NCBI RefSeq assembly: GCF_001297705.1
Contig: NZ_LIRF01000004.1
Location: 124,001-188,000, forward strand
Source: Chryseobacterium sp. ERMR1:04
GTDB lineage: Bacteria > Bacteroidota > Bacteroidia > Flavobacteriales > Weeksellaceae
DNA length: 64,000 nucleotides
Reading direction: 5' to 3'
Below are positions 55,690 to 64,000 of the stretch, one piece after another. The stretch's first letter is position 1, and every line of letters begins with the position of its first letter. A model generated the notes under the pieces. The model had not been told where the DNA came from and ran no database searches. It was given only the letters and a program-made list of their open reading frames with translations. A program made the position numbers and the translations under genes.

Positions 55690-56874
55690 ATGCTAATCAA
55701 AAGAAGAGAATTTCTCAAAATAAGTTCATTAGCTACCGCATCATTAATGGTACCTAATTTCCTAAAGTCGATGACATTGGACCATGCTTTGGAACGCAAT
55801 CAAAAGATCTTGATCGTTCTTCAGTTCACGGGTGGAAATGATGGATTAAATACGATCATTCCTACAAAAAATGACATTTATTTTAAAGAAAGAAGCAAAA
55901 TTGCCATACAGAATTCTTTACCGCTTAATGATGAAGCAGGAATTAATCCGGCTTTGTCTTATTTTAAAGAACTGTTTGACAATGGAGACCTTTCGGTTAT
56001 GAACAATGTGGGTTATCCGAATCCTGATAAATCCCATTTTCGAAGTATGGATATCTGGCAATCTGCAAGCAAAAGCAATGAGTTTTTAGAAACGGGATGG
56101 TTAGGACGTTTTCTGGATGAAGAATGTTACAAATGTGAGCATCCAACACAAGCTTTGGAAGTTGATGATATGCTAAGTTTAGCCTTAAAAGGAGAAAATA
56201 ATAAAGCTTTCGCTTTCAAAGATCCTAAAAGATTGTATCAAACCAGTCAGGAGAAATATTTCAAGTCGCTTTACGATCATCATCATGATGACGAAACGGT
56301 ATCTTATTTATATCAAACGCTGGGTTCAACAATCAACAATGCAGGCTATATTTTCGATCAAAGCAAAGCAAAAAAAACGGATCAAACGTATCCTAATTCA
56401 CAGTTAGGAAAAGACTTTAAAACCGTTGCTTCATTGATAAAATCTGATATTAATACTCAGGTGTATTATCTTTCTGTGGGAAGTTTTGACACGCACGTTA
56501 ACCAAAATGAAAGACAGGAAAAGTTGTTTAGCGATATTAATGAAGCCGTAAAATCTTTCGTTGCCGATATGAAAGCTAACGGCTTGTTCAATGATATTTT
56601 ATTAATGACATTCTCAGAATTTGGTCGTCGTGTTGCTCAAAATGCCAGCAACGGAACCGATCACGGAACCGCCAATCAAATGTTTTTTATCAGTGGCGGG
56701 CTAAAAAAGAAAGGACTTCTCAATGCACTCCCCGATCTACAGAATTTGAATGAAGGAGATTTAATGTACACCGAAGATTTCAGGAAAGTATATGCTACAG
56801 TTCTGAAAAATTGGTTAAAAGCAGATTCTTCTAAAGTTTTGGGCTGGAAAAACGGGGTGTATGATTTTGTTTAA
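55690..56874 (+). CDS. DUF1501 domain protein, Tat-type export signal
   Basis: 394 residues. The N-terminus MLIKRREFLKISSLATASLM resembles a twin-arginine signal (RREFLK). The core has the DUF1501 alkaline-phosphatase-superfamily features: LQFTGGNDGLNTIIP, DKSHFRSMDIWQSAS, SVGSFDTHVNQNERQ, MTFSEFGRRVAQNASNGTDHGTANQ. The Asp/His residues suggest a metal site like that of sulfatases/phosphatases. It works with, or at least travels with, the DUF1800 gene upstream. Confidence 0.9.
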   Translation: MLIKRREFLKISSLATASLMVPNFLKSMTLDHALERNQKILIVLQFTGGNDGLNTIIPTKNDIYFKERSKIAIQNSLPLNDEAGINPALSYFKELFDNGDLSVMNNVGYPNPDKSHFRSMDIWQSASKSNEFLETGWLGRFLDEECYKCEHPTQALEVDDMLSLALKGENNKAFAFKDPKRLYQTSQEKYFKSLYDHHHDDETVSYLYQTLGSTINNAGYIFDQSKAKKTDQTYPNSQLGKDFKTVASLIKSDINTQVYYLSVGSFDTHVNQNERQEKLFSDINEAVKSFVADMKANGLFNDILLMTFSEFGRRVAQNASNGTDHGTANQMFFISGGLKKKGLLNALPDLQNLNEGDLMYTEDFRKVYATVLKNWLKADSSKVLGWKNGVYDFV

Positions 56875-56901
56875 TCATTTGGCTTTAAATACCATCATTA
56901 C

Positions 56902-56936
56902 AAAAAAAAGAGATTGCTTTTGAAACAATCTCTCTT
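56902..56936. terminator. Terminator between DUF1501 and the small membrane protein
   Basis: A stem AGAGATTG / CAATCTCT with a 9-nt loop, A run on the left and T-rich on the right; usable from both strands. Confidence 0.8.
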
Positions 56937-56957
56937 TATTTTTTAACTTCACAATCC

Positions 56958-57077
56958 TTAAGGTTGGGTTGGAATTGGTTTTTTCTCATCTTTCTTTCCT
57001 GTTATTTTTTTAACAAGGAAATCGATTGCTAAAGGGGCGATAATTGCAATTAATGCTTTGAAAATTCTTGATCTCAT
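56958..57077 (-). CDS. 39-residue membrane peptide
   Basis: The ATG at 57077 opens a 39-codon frame: MRSRIFKALIAIIAPLAI, then DFLVKKITGKKDEKKPIPTQP. It is one transmembrane helix with a basic start and a Lys/Pro-rich tail. A terminator follows 22 bases after the stop and an AT-rich promoter-like gap precedes it. Codon pattern and topology look real. Function unknown; candidates include a small stress protein or a holin-like peptide. Confidence 0.65.
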   Translation of the reverse strand: MRSRIFKALIAIIAPLAIDFLVKKITGKKDEKKPIPTQP

Positions 57078-57135
57078 AATGCTATTTTTGTATAATAATT
57101 ACAATTTTTACGCCATAATATAGATTTATTGCAAA

Positions 57136-58158
57136 TTATTGCTCATCATCAGAAATAATTAGGTTTTCATAATTCAAACTTCCTCCTTTGAATTTCTCTT
57201 CCATTCTTAATCTTAACTTTCGTGGTTTATGTACAATTAAGCTTTCACCAAATCCCAGCAAAAGCCTTTCTAACTCGAAATTTAATTGAACACAAATTTT
57301 AAAAATCGTTCCTTCATTCGTTTCACTTACAATCTCCTGACTGCTGTGCAAAGGCTTCGTTTTCACATATGGCGAGTTGGAAATATCAACAAAGAAAACA
57401 ACATTTCTTGGATTCATTGTTTCTGAAACTGTAACTCCTACAATATCTTTAAAATACTCGTCGCCATCTAAATCTTTGTCAACAAATTGAATCTTTTCTT
57501 CAAATCCAATGTCCTCCATTCTGTCCAATGCCAGATTGTACATCTTTCCTTTATGGAGACAAATCAAAAACCATCGGTTATTAAATTCTTTCAATAATTG
57601 AGGATGAACAACAAAATTACTGGATTCTTTTGCTGTAAAACTTTTGTATAAAATATTCAATACTTTCTTATTTAAAATACCTTCATATAAAACATCAATA
57701 TGTTCTAACCCTTTCAATTGCTCATTTTTATCCAAATGGATAATTGACTTCTGATTGGTAGCATGAATAGAATCTTCCAGTTTCTGAATCACCCCATTCA
57801 TTTCTTTGAACATGGAGAAATCTTTGAACTGCTTTAAAATCTGCACGGCATTATTCATCGCCTTCAAATCACTTTCATTCACAGAAATATTATGAATGCT
57901 GTAATCCGGATCGCTGTAACGATAATACTTTCTTTCATAGACTTCAATAGGAGCTTCGTATCCGAACTTTTCACTGCGCATATTCTGCAGATCGAGCTGT
58001 ACAGTTCGTTTGCTCACAAAAGATTCTTTGCCTTCAAATTCAAACAAAGCTTCAGAACATTCATCAATTAAATCTTCTAAAGTGTATTGCTTGTATTTGT
58101 TTTTAAGGCATTTATCTAGCGTTTTGTAGCGGATGAGGGCATTTTTATTGGATGACAT
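57136..58158 (-). CDS. WYL-domain transcriptional regulator
   Basis: 340 residues. The N-terminal winged helix-turn-helix has LDKCLKNKYKQYTLEDLIDEC and VSKRTVQLDLQNMRSE. The central WYL (Sm-like) domain is at about 150-230: LNILYKSFTAKESSNFVVHPQLLKEFNNRWFLICL, with its R-W-F/Y-L core. A C-terminal extension (VFFVDISNSPYVKTKPLHSSQEI) is typical. WYL proteins sense nucleotides or nucleic acid ligands and often control RNA-repair or defence genes. It lies on the opposite strand, 616 bases upstream of rtcB, and is the likely regulator of that locus. Confidence 0.9.
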   Translation of the reverse strand: MSSNKNALIRYKTLDKCLKNKYKQYTLEDLIDECSEALFEFEGKESFVSKRTVQLDLQNMRSEKFGYEAPIEVYERKYYRYSDPDYSIHNISVNESDLKAMNNAVQILKQFKDFSMFKEMNGVIQKLEDSIHATNQKSIIHLDKNEQLKGLEHIDVLYEGILNKKVLNILYKSFTAKESSNFVVHPQLLKEFNNRWFLICLHKGKMYNLALDRMEDIGFEEKIQFVDKDLDGDEYFKDIVGVTVSETMNPRNVVFFVDISNSPYVKTKPLHSSQEIVSETNEGTIFKICVQLNFELERLLLGFGESLIVHKPRKLRLRMEEKFKGGSLNYENLIISDDEQ

Positions 58159-58197
58159 GATATTTTATTTTGCGTTTTTGGTTAATTTTTGGAAAAT

Positions 58198-58344
58198 CGC
58201 AAGGGCGCAATTTTATTAAAAACGTTGCGTGTTTAAGGCGCAAGGATTTTATCTTCGATAAAATTTAGCTGGACAATTTGTTGAAAATCTATGATTTTCT
58301 TGCGCCTTAAAAACAGTTTATACTTAAAAAATTGCGCCTTTGCG
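58198..58344. repeat. Large imperfect palindromic repeat
   Basis: The left arm CGCAAGGGCGCAATTTTATT and inner GTTTAAGGCGCAAGGATTTT face the right arm, whose complement reads CGCAAAGGCGCAATTTTTTAA and TTTTTAAGGCGCAAGAAAATC. The element is 147 bp. It resembles the repeat family A-D in size and layout but has a different arm sequence. It lies between the WYL and HopJ genes. Confidence 0.7.
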
Positions 58345-58345
58345 T

Positions 58346-58687
58346 TTATAACATAAATTTCCTTGTCAAAGCTTCACCTTCAAAGGAAATTCCGTCCCAG
58401 CCGAATTCGATGAAGTTTCTGATGTTTTGATGATCTGTTCCCTCAGGATTTTTCAGGACATCTTCTCTGTAAAATTCTCCGAAAAGATTTAAAACTTCTT
58501 CTTTTGATAAATTATTCAGCTTTGCAAAACTGAAAACTTTACAAGAACCATTATTCTGATCTGCTTCATTTATTGTATTTCCGTTGGTGAATTTTGTTGG
58601 CGTGAAATTATAATTTTCATCAATATATGCAATCACCTCTTTAAATTGAATGGTCTCGGGAGAATTTTTTATTTGTTCTAGTATCAT
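58346..58687 (-). CDS. HopJ family protein
   Basis: 113 residues from MILEQIKNSPETIQF (58687); an ATG six codons upstream is less likely. The family pattern is clear: ENYNFTPTKFTNG, NNGSCKVFSFAKLNNLSKEEVL, CLFGEFY-type (here NLFGEFYRED), and NIRNFIEFGWDGISFEGEAL at the end. The 'type III effector HopJ' name is historical; most bacterial members are small cytosolic proteins of unknown role. It is divergent from rtcB, with 86 bases between starts. Confidence 0.88.
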   Translation of the reverse strand: MILEQIKNSPETIQFKEVIAYIDENYNFTPTKFTNGNTINEADQNNGSCKVFSFAKLNNLSKEEVLNLFGEFYREDVLKNPEGTDHQNIRNFIEFGWDGISFEGEALTRKFML

Positions 58688-58695
58688 TTTTTTAA

Positions 58696-60168
<1,473 letters not shown>

Positions 60169-60194
60169 TTTTTAAATAACTAAAACTAATAACC

Positions 60195-60202
60195 AAACTT
60201 TG
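60195..60202 (+). promoter_or_regulatory. Possible -7 box upstream of the tRNA-like RNA (AAACTTTG)
   Basis: One mismatch to TANNTTTG, 50 bases before the acceptor stem. It could allow the RNA to be transcribed apart from rtcB. Weak. Confidence 0.3.
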
Positions 60203-60251
60203 CAAGTGTGAAAGCCTGCAGGGTTTATGAAAACTTTTAATAATAACGGTA

Positions 60252-60361
60252 GGAGTAGTAGCTCAGATGGTAGAGCAACAGATTACTTTTCGCTTTTGGC
60301 AAATAAAGTTCCTGTAAAACTTCAGAGTTGTGGGTCGCAGGTTCGAGCCCTGCCTACTCCT
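60252..60361 (+). tRNA. tRNA-like gene with a ~37-nt insertion in the anticodon arm
   Basis: The acceptor stem GGAGTAG / CTACTCC is a perfect 7 bp. T8-A9, a D arm (GCTC-AGATGGTA-GAGC with the G18G19 pair) and a perfect T arm (GCAGG-TTCGAGC-CCTGC) are all standard. The variable loop would be GGGTC. Between D and T arms lie 59 nt instead of about 22. Possible anticodon stem ACAG(A)/(G)TTGT leaves a 44-nt loop. The insert can instead form ACAG/CTGT plus ACTTT/AAAGT. No normal anticodon can be assigned and no CCA is encoded (discriminator T). It lies 83 bases after rtcB. It could be an intron-containing tRNA that RtcB ligates, or a non-coding tRNA mimic. Confidence 0.75.
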
Positions 60362-60417
60362 CAAACTCATAAAAATGTTTATATTTAATGATTAATCATT
60401 TTCATTAGTAAAAAATT

Positions 60418-60590
60418 AAGGCAAAGAAAGTTCCTAATTGATTTCCCATATTTACTTTCCGCCTTTTTAAAAATTACGAGGCAAAGGGAGTTCCTATATT
60501 TGGATAATTACTCCCCGCCTTTTATAAAACTATAGGTAAAAGGAGTTCCTATATATTTCATTAAAAGAACTACTCCTCACTTATTTTTTT
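60418..60590 (+). ncRNA. Array of three related RNA hairpins
   Basis: Three units (60418-60465, 60478-60521, 60531-60585) share one plan: an outer stem, AAA on the 5' side opposite a single C, a 6-bp inner stem, and a loop starting TCC. Inner stems are GAAAGT/ACTTTC, GGGAGT/ACTCCC and AGGAGT/ACTCCT. Outer stems are AAGGC/GCCTT, GAGGC/GCCTT and TAGGT/ACTTA. The paired changes are compensatory, so the fold is under selection. The strand motif GGYAAA..RAGTTCCT also occurs inside the tRNA-like insert (60298-60313). Unit 3 ends in seven T and can act as a terminator, 12 bases before the next ATG. The array may be a separate RNA or the leader of the next gene. Confidence 0.75.
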
Positions 60591-60602
60591 AAATTAAAAA
60601 CA

Positions 60603-62354
60603 ATGAAAACATTAAAATTATTCAATGCTGTATTAGCAAAAAAATCTCATGAAAGGCCTTTTATTTCAGAGGAAGGTTTTATCATTGAATCTGATGCACT
60701 TTGGGCTAAAAAAGAAATTATTTCTTATTATTCAAAAGAAAAACTGAATGGAAATGATTTAAACAAAACCTTTCATAAATCGTGGCAGAAAATCAAAGAA
60801 AGCACTAGAATTGAATTGTTAATTGAGCAAATCAACCACTATATTTCAACGTATGGAAGTAATTTTCAGAATGAAATTTATATCCCAAAAGAAGTATTGA
60901 ATGTTCCTGATTTGAAGTTAACTTTTAAAGTAATTAAAGCCTATTCACAAGAAGAAATGCAGGAAAAATGTCTTTCTCTTTTGAAATCAGGTATTGCTTT
61001 GAAAGAAGAAACAATTGATGATCTGCTGTATATTCTGCATACAGAATTGGACTATGATTTTACAGGAAAAGAAAATATCCGAAACAAAGAAGCGATTATA
61101 AAAATTGCCGATTTGTACGATATTTACCCTGAAAATCCTGTTGAGTTTTTACGTTACGTGATTTATAAAACAACAAATACAACGCTTTTAATTAAAAACA
61201 ATGATTTGATTGATTTAATTAAGCTAAGCAATTTTAATCCAACCTACCTATTTGAAAGTTTTGGATTGGAAAGATTGTCGGAAATCTTTAACAGATTTAA
61301 ACCTTTATTTTTAGCTTATAAAAAGAGAGCTCCGAAAACAATTAATAAAATTTCGAAGCTATCGAAAGTGTATCATCAACCCTTAATTTCGAATCCATTA
61401 AATAATGCCACTAATATTTTGTTGGAAAACAGCGATTTGCACTGGTTGGAAAATGCAACACCTTTTGCTTTGTTTAAAGCTTTATCGGCTTGTTATTCAA
61501 GAATGCATGGTCAGGATACTTTTGTCTATAAAATCAGAAACGGAAAATCATGGACGAAGAAAGGAACGCCTACTTCTGCAAATGAATTAAATTATCATTT
61601 TATCTTAAATTATTTACAATCAAAATATAATCTTTCTGGAAAGAAAATGTATTTCCCTAAAGATGTAGAATTTGGTTTACCAACTTCCGAGAAAATGTTT
61701 GTGGGAAATATTCCGACCGGAACGAGATTTTATGGAGAAAGACTAGCAATCGGAATTTATTGGGAAGATGCTTGGGGAGCGAATGATCTCGACCTTTCCG
61801 GATTAAATATTGCAGGAAAAATCGGGTGGAATGCAGCTTATAATCAAGATAACGGACAATTGATGTATTCCGGAGATATGACCTCTGCTCCAACCGGCGC
61901 AGTAGAATATCTTTACGCTAACAAATATCTAAATACCCCAACGCTTGTGATGAATAGTGTTTTCTCCGGAGATGCCGACTGTGGTTATAAAATCGTTATC
62001 GGAAAAGGAGATGATATTTCCTACGAGTATATGATGAATCCTAATAATCTCTTTGCTGAAGCTAAATGTAACTCGATTCAGAAGCAGACGATTTTGGGAA
62101 TGCTATTGCCAAAAGACGGAAAACAATGTTTTGTCTTGTTGAATTTCGGAGCAGGAAATTCACATGTTTCGGGAACTTCTGAAGTTTCTACAATGGCTAC
62201 GAATGCGCTGTATCAACAATGGTACGAACCAATTTCTTTTAATCACTTGATGGAAGAACTGGGAGCAACCATCACTTCAGAAAAAGAAGAAGCAGACTTT
62301 GATTTCTCATTGGAAGCCTTGGAAAAAGATAGCTTTACCAAGATTTTTAAATAA
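60603..62354 (+). CDS. Large protein with TerD-like C-terminal domain, RtcB-associated
   Basis: 583 residues, no signal peptide. I do not recognise the whole family. Residues 1-290 are helical and charged (RIELLIEQINHYIS, LERLSEIFNRFKPLFLAYKKR), possibly HEAT-like. A middle part has LFKALSACYSRMHGQDTFVYKIRNGKSW. From about 365 a beta-rich region, GTRFYGERLAIGIYWEDAWG, ANDLDLSGLNIAGKIGWN and LMYSGDMTSAPTGAVEYLY, resembles the DLDLS...SGD pattern of TerD-type stress proteins. It follows the hairpin array by 12 bases and rtcB by 434, on the same strand. A role in RNA repair or stress sensing is inferred from position only. A Ro60/TROVE-like partner of the RNA is one idea, not shown by sequence. 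Confidence 0.7.
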   Translation: MKTLKLFNAVLAKKSHERPFISEEGFIIESDALWAKKEIISYYSKEKLNGNDLNKTFHKSWQKIKESTRIELLIEQINHYISTYGSNFQNEIYIPKEVLNVPDLKLTFKVIKAYSQEEMQEKCLSLLKSGIALKEETIDDLLYILHTELDYDFTGKENIRNKEAIIKIADLYDIYPENPVEFLRYVIYKTTNTTLLIKNNDLIDLIKLSNFNPTYLFESFGLERLSEIFNRFKPLFLAYKKRAPKTINKISKLSKVYHQPLISNPLNNATNILLENSDLHWLENATPFALFKALSACYSRMHGQDTFVYKIRNGKSWTKKGTPTSANELNYHFILNYLQSKYNLSGKKMYFPKDVEFGLPTSEKMFVGNIPTGTRFYGERLAIGIYWEDAWGANDLDLSGLNIAGKIGWNAAYNQDNGQLMYSGDMTSAPTGAVEYLYANKYLNTPTLVMNSVFSGDADCGYKIVIGKGDDISYEYMMNPNNLFAEAKCNSIQKQTILGMLLPKDGKQCFVLLNFGAGNSHVSGTSEVSTMATNALYQQWYEPISFNHLMEELGATITSEKEEADFDFSLEALEKDSFTKIFK

Positions 62355-62430
62355 TATTTTAAGCTGCCATTTTGAGTGAAAAATCTTGAAATGGCGGTTT
62401 TGTTTTTAACGCAAAGGTTTATTTTTCTTA

Positions 62431-62654
62431 AGCCTGTTTAAACTAATAAAAAAAATTAAACCGCAAAAGGTACAAAAGCTATTATTGAGTTATTTAAAGT
62501 TTAGCTCTTTTGAAAACAAAGCTTTCAAAAGAATAAAAATCAAAGATTTTTTTAAACTTATGAGTTCTTGTTTGCATTTCATAATGAACTTCAATAAATA
62601 ATATATCAATCTTTTGTCTCTTTTGTGGTTAAAATAGAAAGTTTAAACAAGTTT
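62431..62654 (+). repeat. MITE-like repeat element, copy D
   Basis: Left end GCCTGTTTAAACTAATAAAA then TTAAACCGCAAAAG...CAAAAGCTATTATT. The right end's complement is AAACTTGTTTAAACTTTCTA then TTTTAACCACAAAAGAGACAA. Same orientation as copy A. The remaining part of the gap 62355-62853 shows no gene; a run 62655-62850 is AT-rich without features. Confidence 0.75.
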
Positions 62655-62853
62655 CTTATGGAAATTATTAGGAAGCAAATAAGAACAGAATATTTTTTAA
62701 ACCATTAAGAAGAGTTTAGATGTTAAGGAAAGTTCAGAAAAAATCCATTGATTTTCTTAAGCGGATAACTTAAAGCAAAGCTAAAACTTAATATTCTGAA
62801 AATCTCAAAAAACCTTAATGGTGACAATTTTAAAATTTAAGTAAACTCTTAAA

Positions 62854-63408
62854 CTAAATATTTATTTTTTTAATTGAAATCAAACCATCCTTCACAGAAA
62901 TAATCGTTTTCTTTCCGTAATCAATTTGAATATTGAACATATTTTCCAGAGGAAATTTTAAAATAGATTGTAAGATTAAACGGATTACTCCGGCGTGGGA
63001 AACTATCAAAACTTTATTGCTATTTTCTTTAGCAATCAATTCATTCCAAAATTCGGAAACGCGGTGTTTCATTTCTAATAAATTTTCGCCGTTTGTTGCT
63101 TTTATATTGATAAAATCCTCATACCAAAGATTGATTTCATTTTCAGGAATATCAGTCCATTTTTGAAGTTCCCAATCTCCGAAATTCATTTCTTTAATTC
63201 TTTCATCGGTTTGATAATTTAGCTGAAAATATTTCGCTAATAACTGACAACGCTGAGATGGGCTTGAAATAATAAGATCAAAATCTTCAACAAGATCGAT
63301 AGCTTTAAAATCTTCAACATAATTTTTACGTAAAGACATTTCTGCAAATCCATAACACAGATTGTCTGGATTTTCTACCGCAGTATGACGAATCAAATGA
63401 ATTTCCAT
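62854..63408 (-). CDS. cobC: Histidine phosphatase, probable alpha-ribazole phosphatase
   Basis: 184 residues of the phosphoglycerate-mutase-like family. The phosphohistidine motif is LIRHTAVENPDNLCYG at the N-terminus, the second His is in LIVSHAGVIRLILQ, and SSPSQRCQLLA and EMNFGDWELQKW are the conserved middle blocks. Adjacent to cobS with a 16-base overlap, it most likely dephosphorylates alpha-ribazole 5'-phosphate or adenosylcobalamin 5'-phosphate in the cobalamin nucleotide-loop pathway. Confidence 0.88.
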   Translation of the reverse strand: MEIHLIRHTAVENPDNLCYGFAEMSLRKNYVEDFKAIDLVEDFDLIISSPSQRCQLLAKYFQLNYQTDERIKEMNFGDWELQKWTDIPENEINLWYEDFINIKATNGENLLEMKHRVSEFWNELIAKENSNKVLIVSHAGVIRLILQSILKFPLENMFNIQIDYGKKTIISVKDGLISIKKINI

Positions 63409-64000
63409 ACGATAATTGCTCCTAGATAAAATAAGACTTCACAAACCTGCTGAACCGTTCCTAAACAATCTCCTGTATATCCTCCGATGTGCTTTTTGAA
63501 ATACCAGCCTAAATATATTTTTCCGAGATAAGCGAGAATAAAAGCTAAGATTAATCGTCTATCCGGAATTAAAGAAAAAGCCAATAAAACAGCGGTAAAA
63601 CTTATGAATAAAGATTTTCCATCCAATGCTTTATTTGCCAACGGTTTTGATTTGCTTGAATCAATATCAGTCACGTATCGATGTGTATAAATCATTGTTC
63701 CTGCAATAAATCGACTTGAAGTGTGAGCTAAAACAATGATTGCTAACGTTTCCATAAGATCAATGTTTCCCAATTCCTGAATACTGAGAAATTTTAAGGC
63801 AAATAATAAAATAATTCCAATCGCTCCATAAGCTCCTACCCGACTGTCTTTCATAATGGTCATAATTCTATCTTTTCCATAACCACCACCGAAACTGTCG
63901 CACACGTCTGTAAATCCGTCTTCGTGAAATGCTCCCGTCAATAAAACGTTAGAAATCATCATTAAAACAATCGCAATCTCCAAATTGAAAAGCTGAAAAG
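63393..64000 (-). CDS. cobS: Adenosylcobinamide-GDP ribazoletransferase (cut by window end)
   Basis: Integral membrane enzyme attaching alpha-ribazole to adenosylcobinamide-GDP. The frame is open to the window edge, with residues FQLFNLEIAIVLMM before the first listed codon; the TTG at 63983 is not a real start. About 202 residues are present, lacking roughly the N-terminal 45-55. Motifs are GAFHEDGFTDVCDSFGGG with metal-binding acids, MKDSRVGAYGAIG and GGYTGDCLGTVQQ, plus several transmembrane helices. Overlaps cobC by 16 bases; more cob genes probably lie upstream beyond the window. Confidence 0.92.
   Translation of the reverse strand, partial: FQLFNLEIAIVLMMISNVLLTGAFHEDGFTDVCDSFGGGYGKDRIMTIMKDSRVGAYGAIGIILLFALKFLSIQELGNIDLMETLAIIVLAHTSSRFIAGTMIYTHRYVTDIDSSKSKPLANKALDGKSLFISFTAVLLAFSLIPDRRLILAFILAYLGKIYLGWYFKKHIGGYTGDCLGTVQQVCEVLFYLGAIIVWKFI

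Noticed and set aside
58346..58687. Genuine type III secretion effector (HopJ)
   Set aside because: No type III secretion genes are present, and the family is widespread in bacteria without such systems; the name is historical.
60252..60361. Ordinary tRNA with a long class II variable arm
   Set aside because: A hairpin AACT-TCAG-AGTT could mimic a variable arm, but the anticodon loop would still be about 29 nt, so a standard class II tRNA does not fit.
60252..60361. tRNA broken by the same assembly fault as ilvE
   Set aside because: There is no flanking direct repeat, and the insert shares a motif with independent hairpins downstream, so it is not a noisy copy of adjacent sequence.

Overview
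The window looks like a low-GC Bacteroidota chromosome of class Flavobacteriia, most like Chryseobacterium or a close relative in the Weeksellaceae. This is inferred from gene content and signals: -7 promoter boxes of the type TANNTTTG, a C-terminal type IX secretion sorting domain, DUF5686 barrel proteins, a BT_3928-type DoxX protein, paired DUF1800/DUF1501 genes, and a DnaG without zinc-finger cysteines. Most genes are chromosomal housekeeping genes; there is no prophage, CRISPR array, transposase or rRNA.

Layout. 1-4.7 kb: alaS and an accessory gene with a predicted nuclease-like domain. 4.8-13.2 kb: two DUF5686 outer-membrane proteins, a lipoprotein and an M28 peptidase. 13.5-21.2 kb: the branched-chain amino acid cluster ilvE-D-B-N-C-A on the minus strand, behind two tandem leader-peptide attenuators. 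21.2-29.2 kb: folP, DUF1599, a BT_3928-type protein, TerB-like, prolyl oligopeptidase (broken), tpiA and a phytase-like lipoprotein. 29.6-32.4 kb: clpP and dnaG. 32.7-41.2 kb: a metzincin protease with an internal stop, tsaE, alanine dehydrogenase, a LytS/LytTR two-component pair and a CPA2 antiporter. 41.2-47.1 kb: a gene relic, a GNAT gene, tyrA behind a tyrosine leader peptide, DUF2089 (frameshifted) and a serine hydrolase. 47.2-57.1 kb: sdaA, amtB, two YceI genes, glk and DUF1800/DUF1501. 57.1-62.4 kb: a WYL regulator, HopJ, rtcB, a tRNA-like RNA with a 37-nt insertion, a three-hairpin RNA array and a large TerD-like protein. 62.8-64 kb: cobC and partial cobS.

The most interesting locus is 57.1-62.4 kb. 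An RtcB RNA ligase is followed by a tRNA-shaped RNA whose anticodon arm is interrupted. Three tandem hairpins then share a motif (GGYAAA..AGTTCCT) with that interruption, and the hairpins have compensatory stem changes. The last hairpin ends in a T run 12 nt before the start of an unrecognised 583-residue protein. This looks like an RNA-repair or RNA-sensing module.

Several genes carry lesions. Three of them (ilvE, prolyl oligopeptidase, histidine kinase) have the same architecture: a short exact direct repeat flanking a noisy copy of the downstream sequence. Two others lack one base in a homopolymer. These are more likely assembly or sequencing faults than biology, and the gene calls should be read with that in mind.
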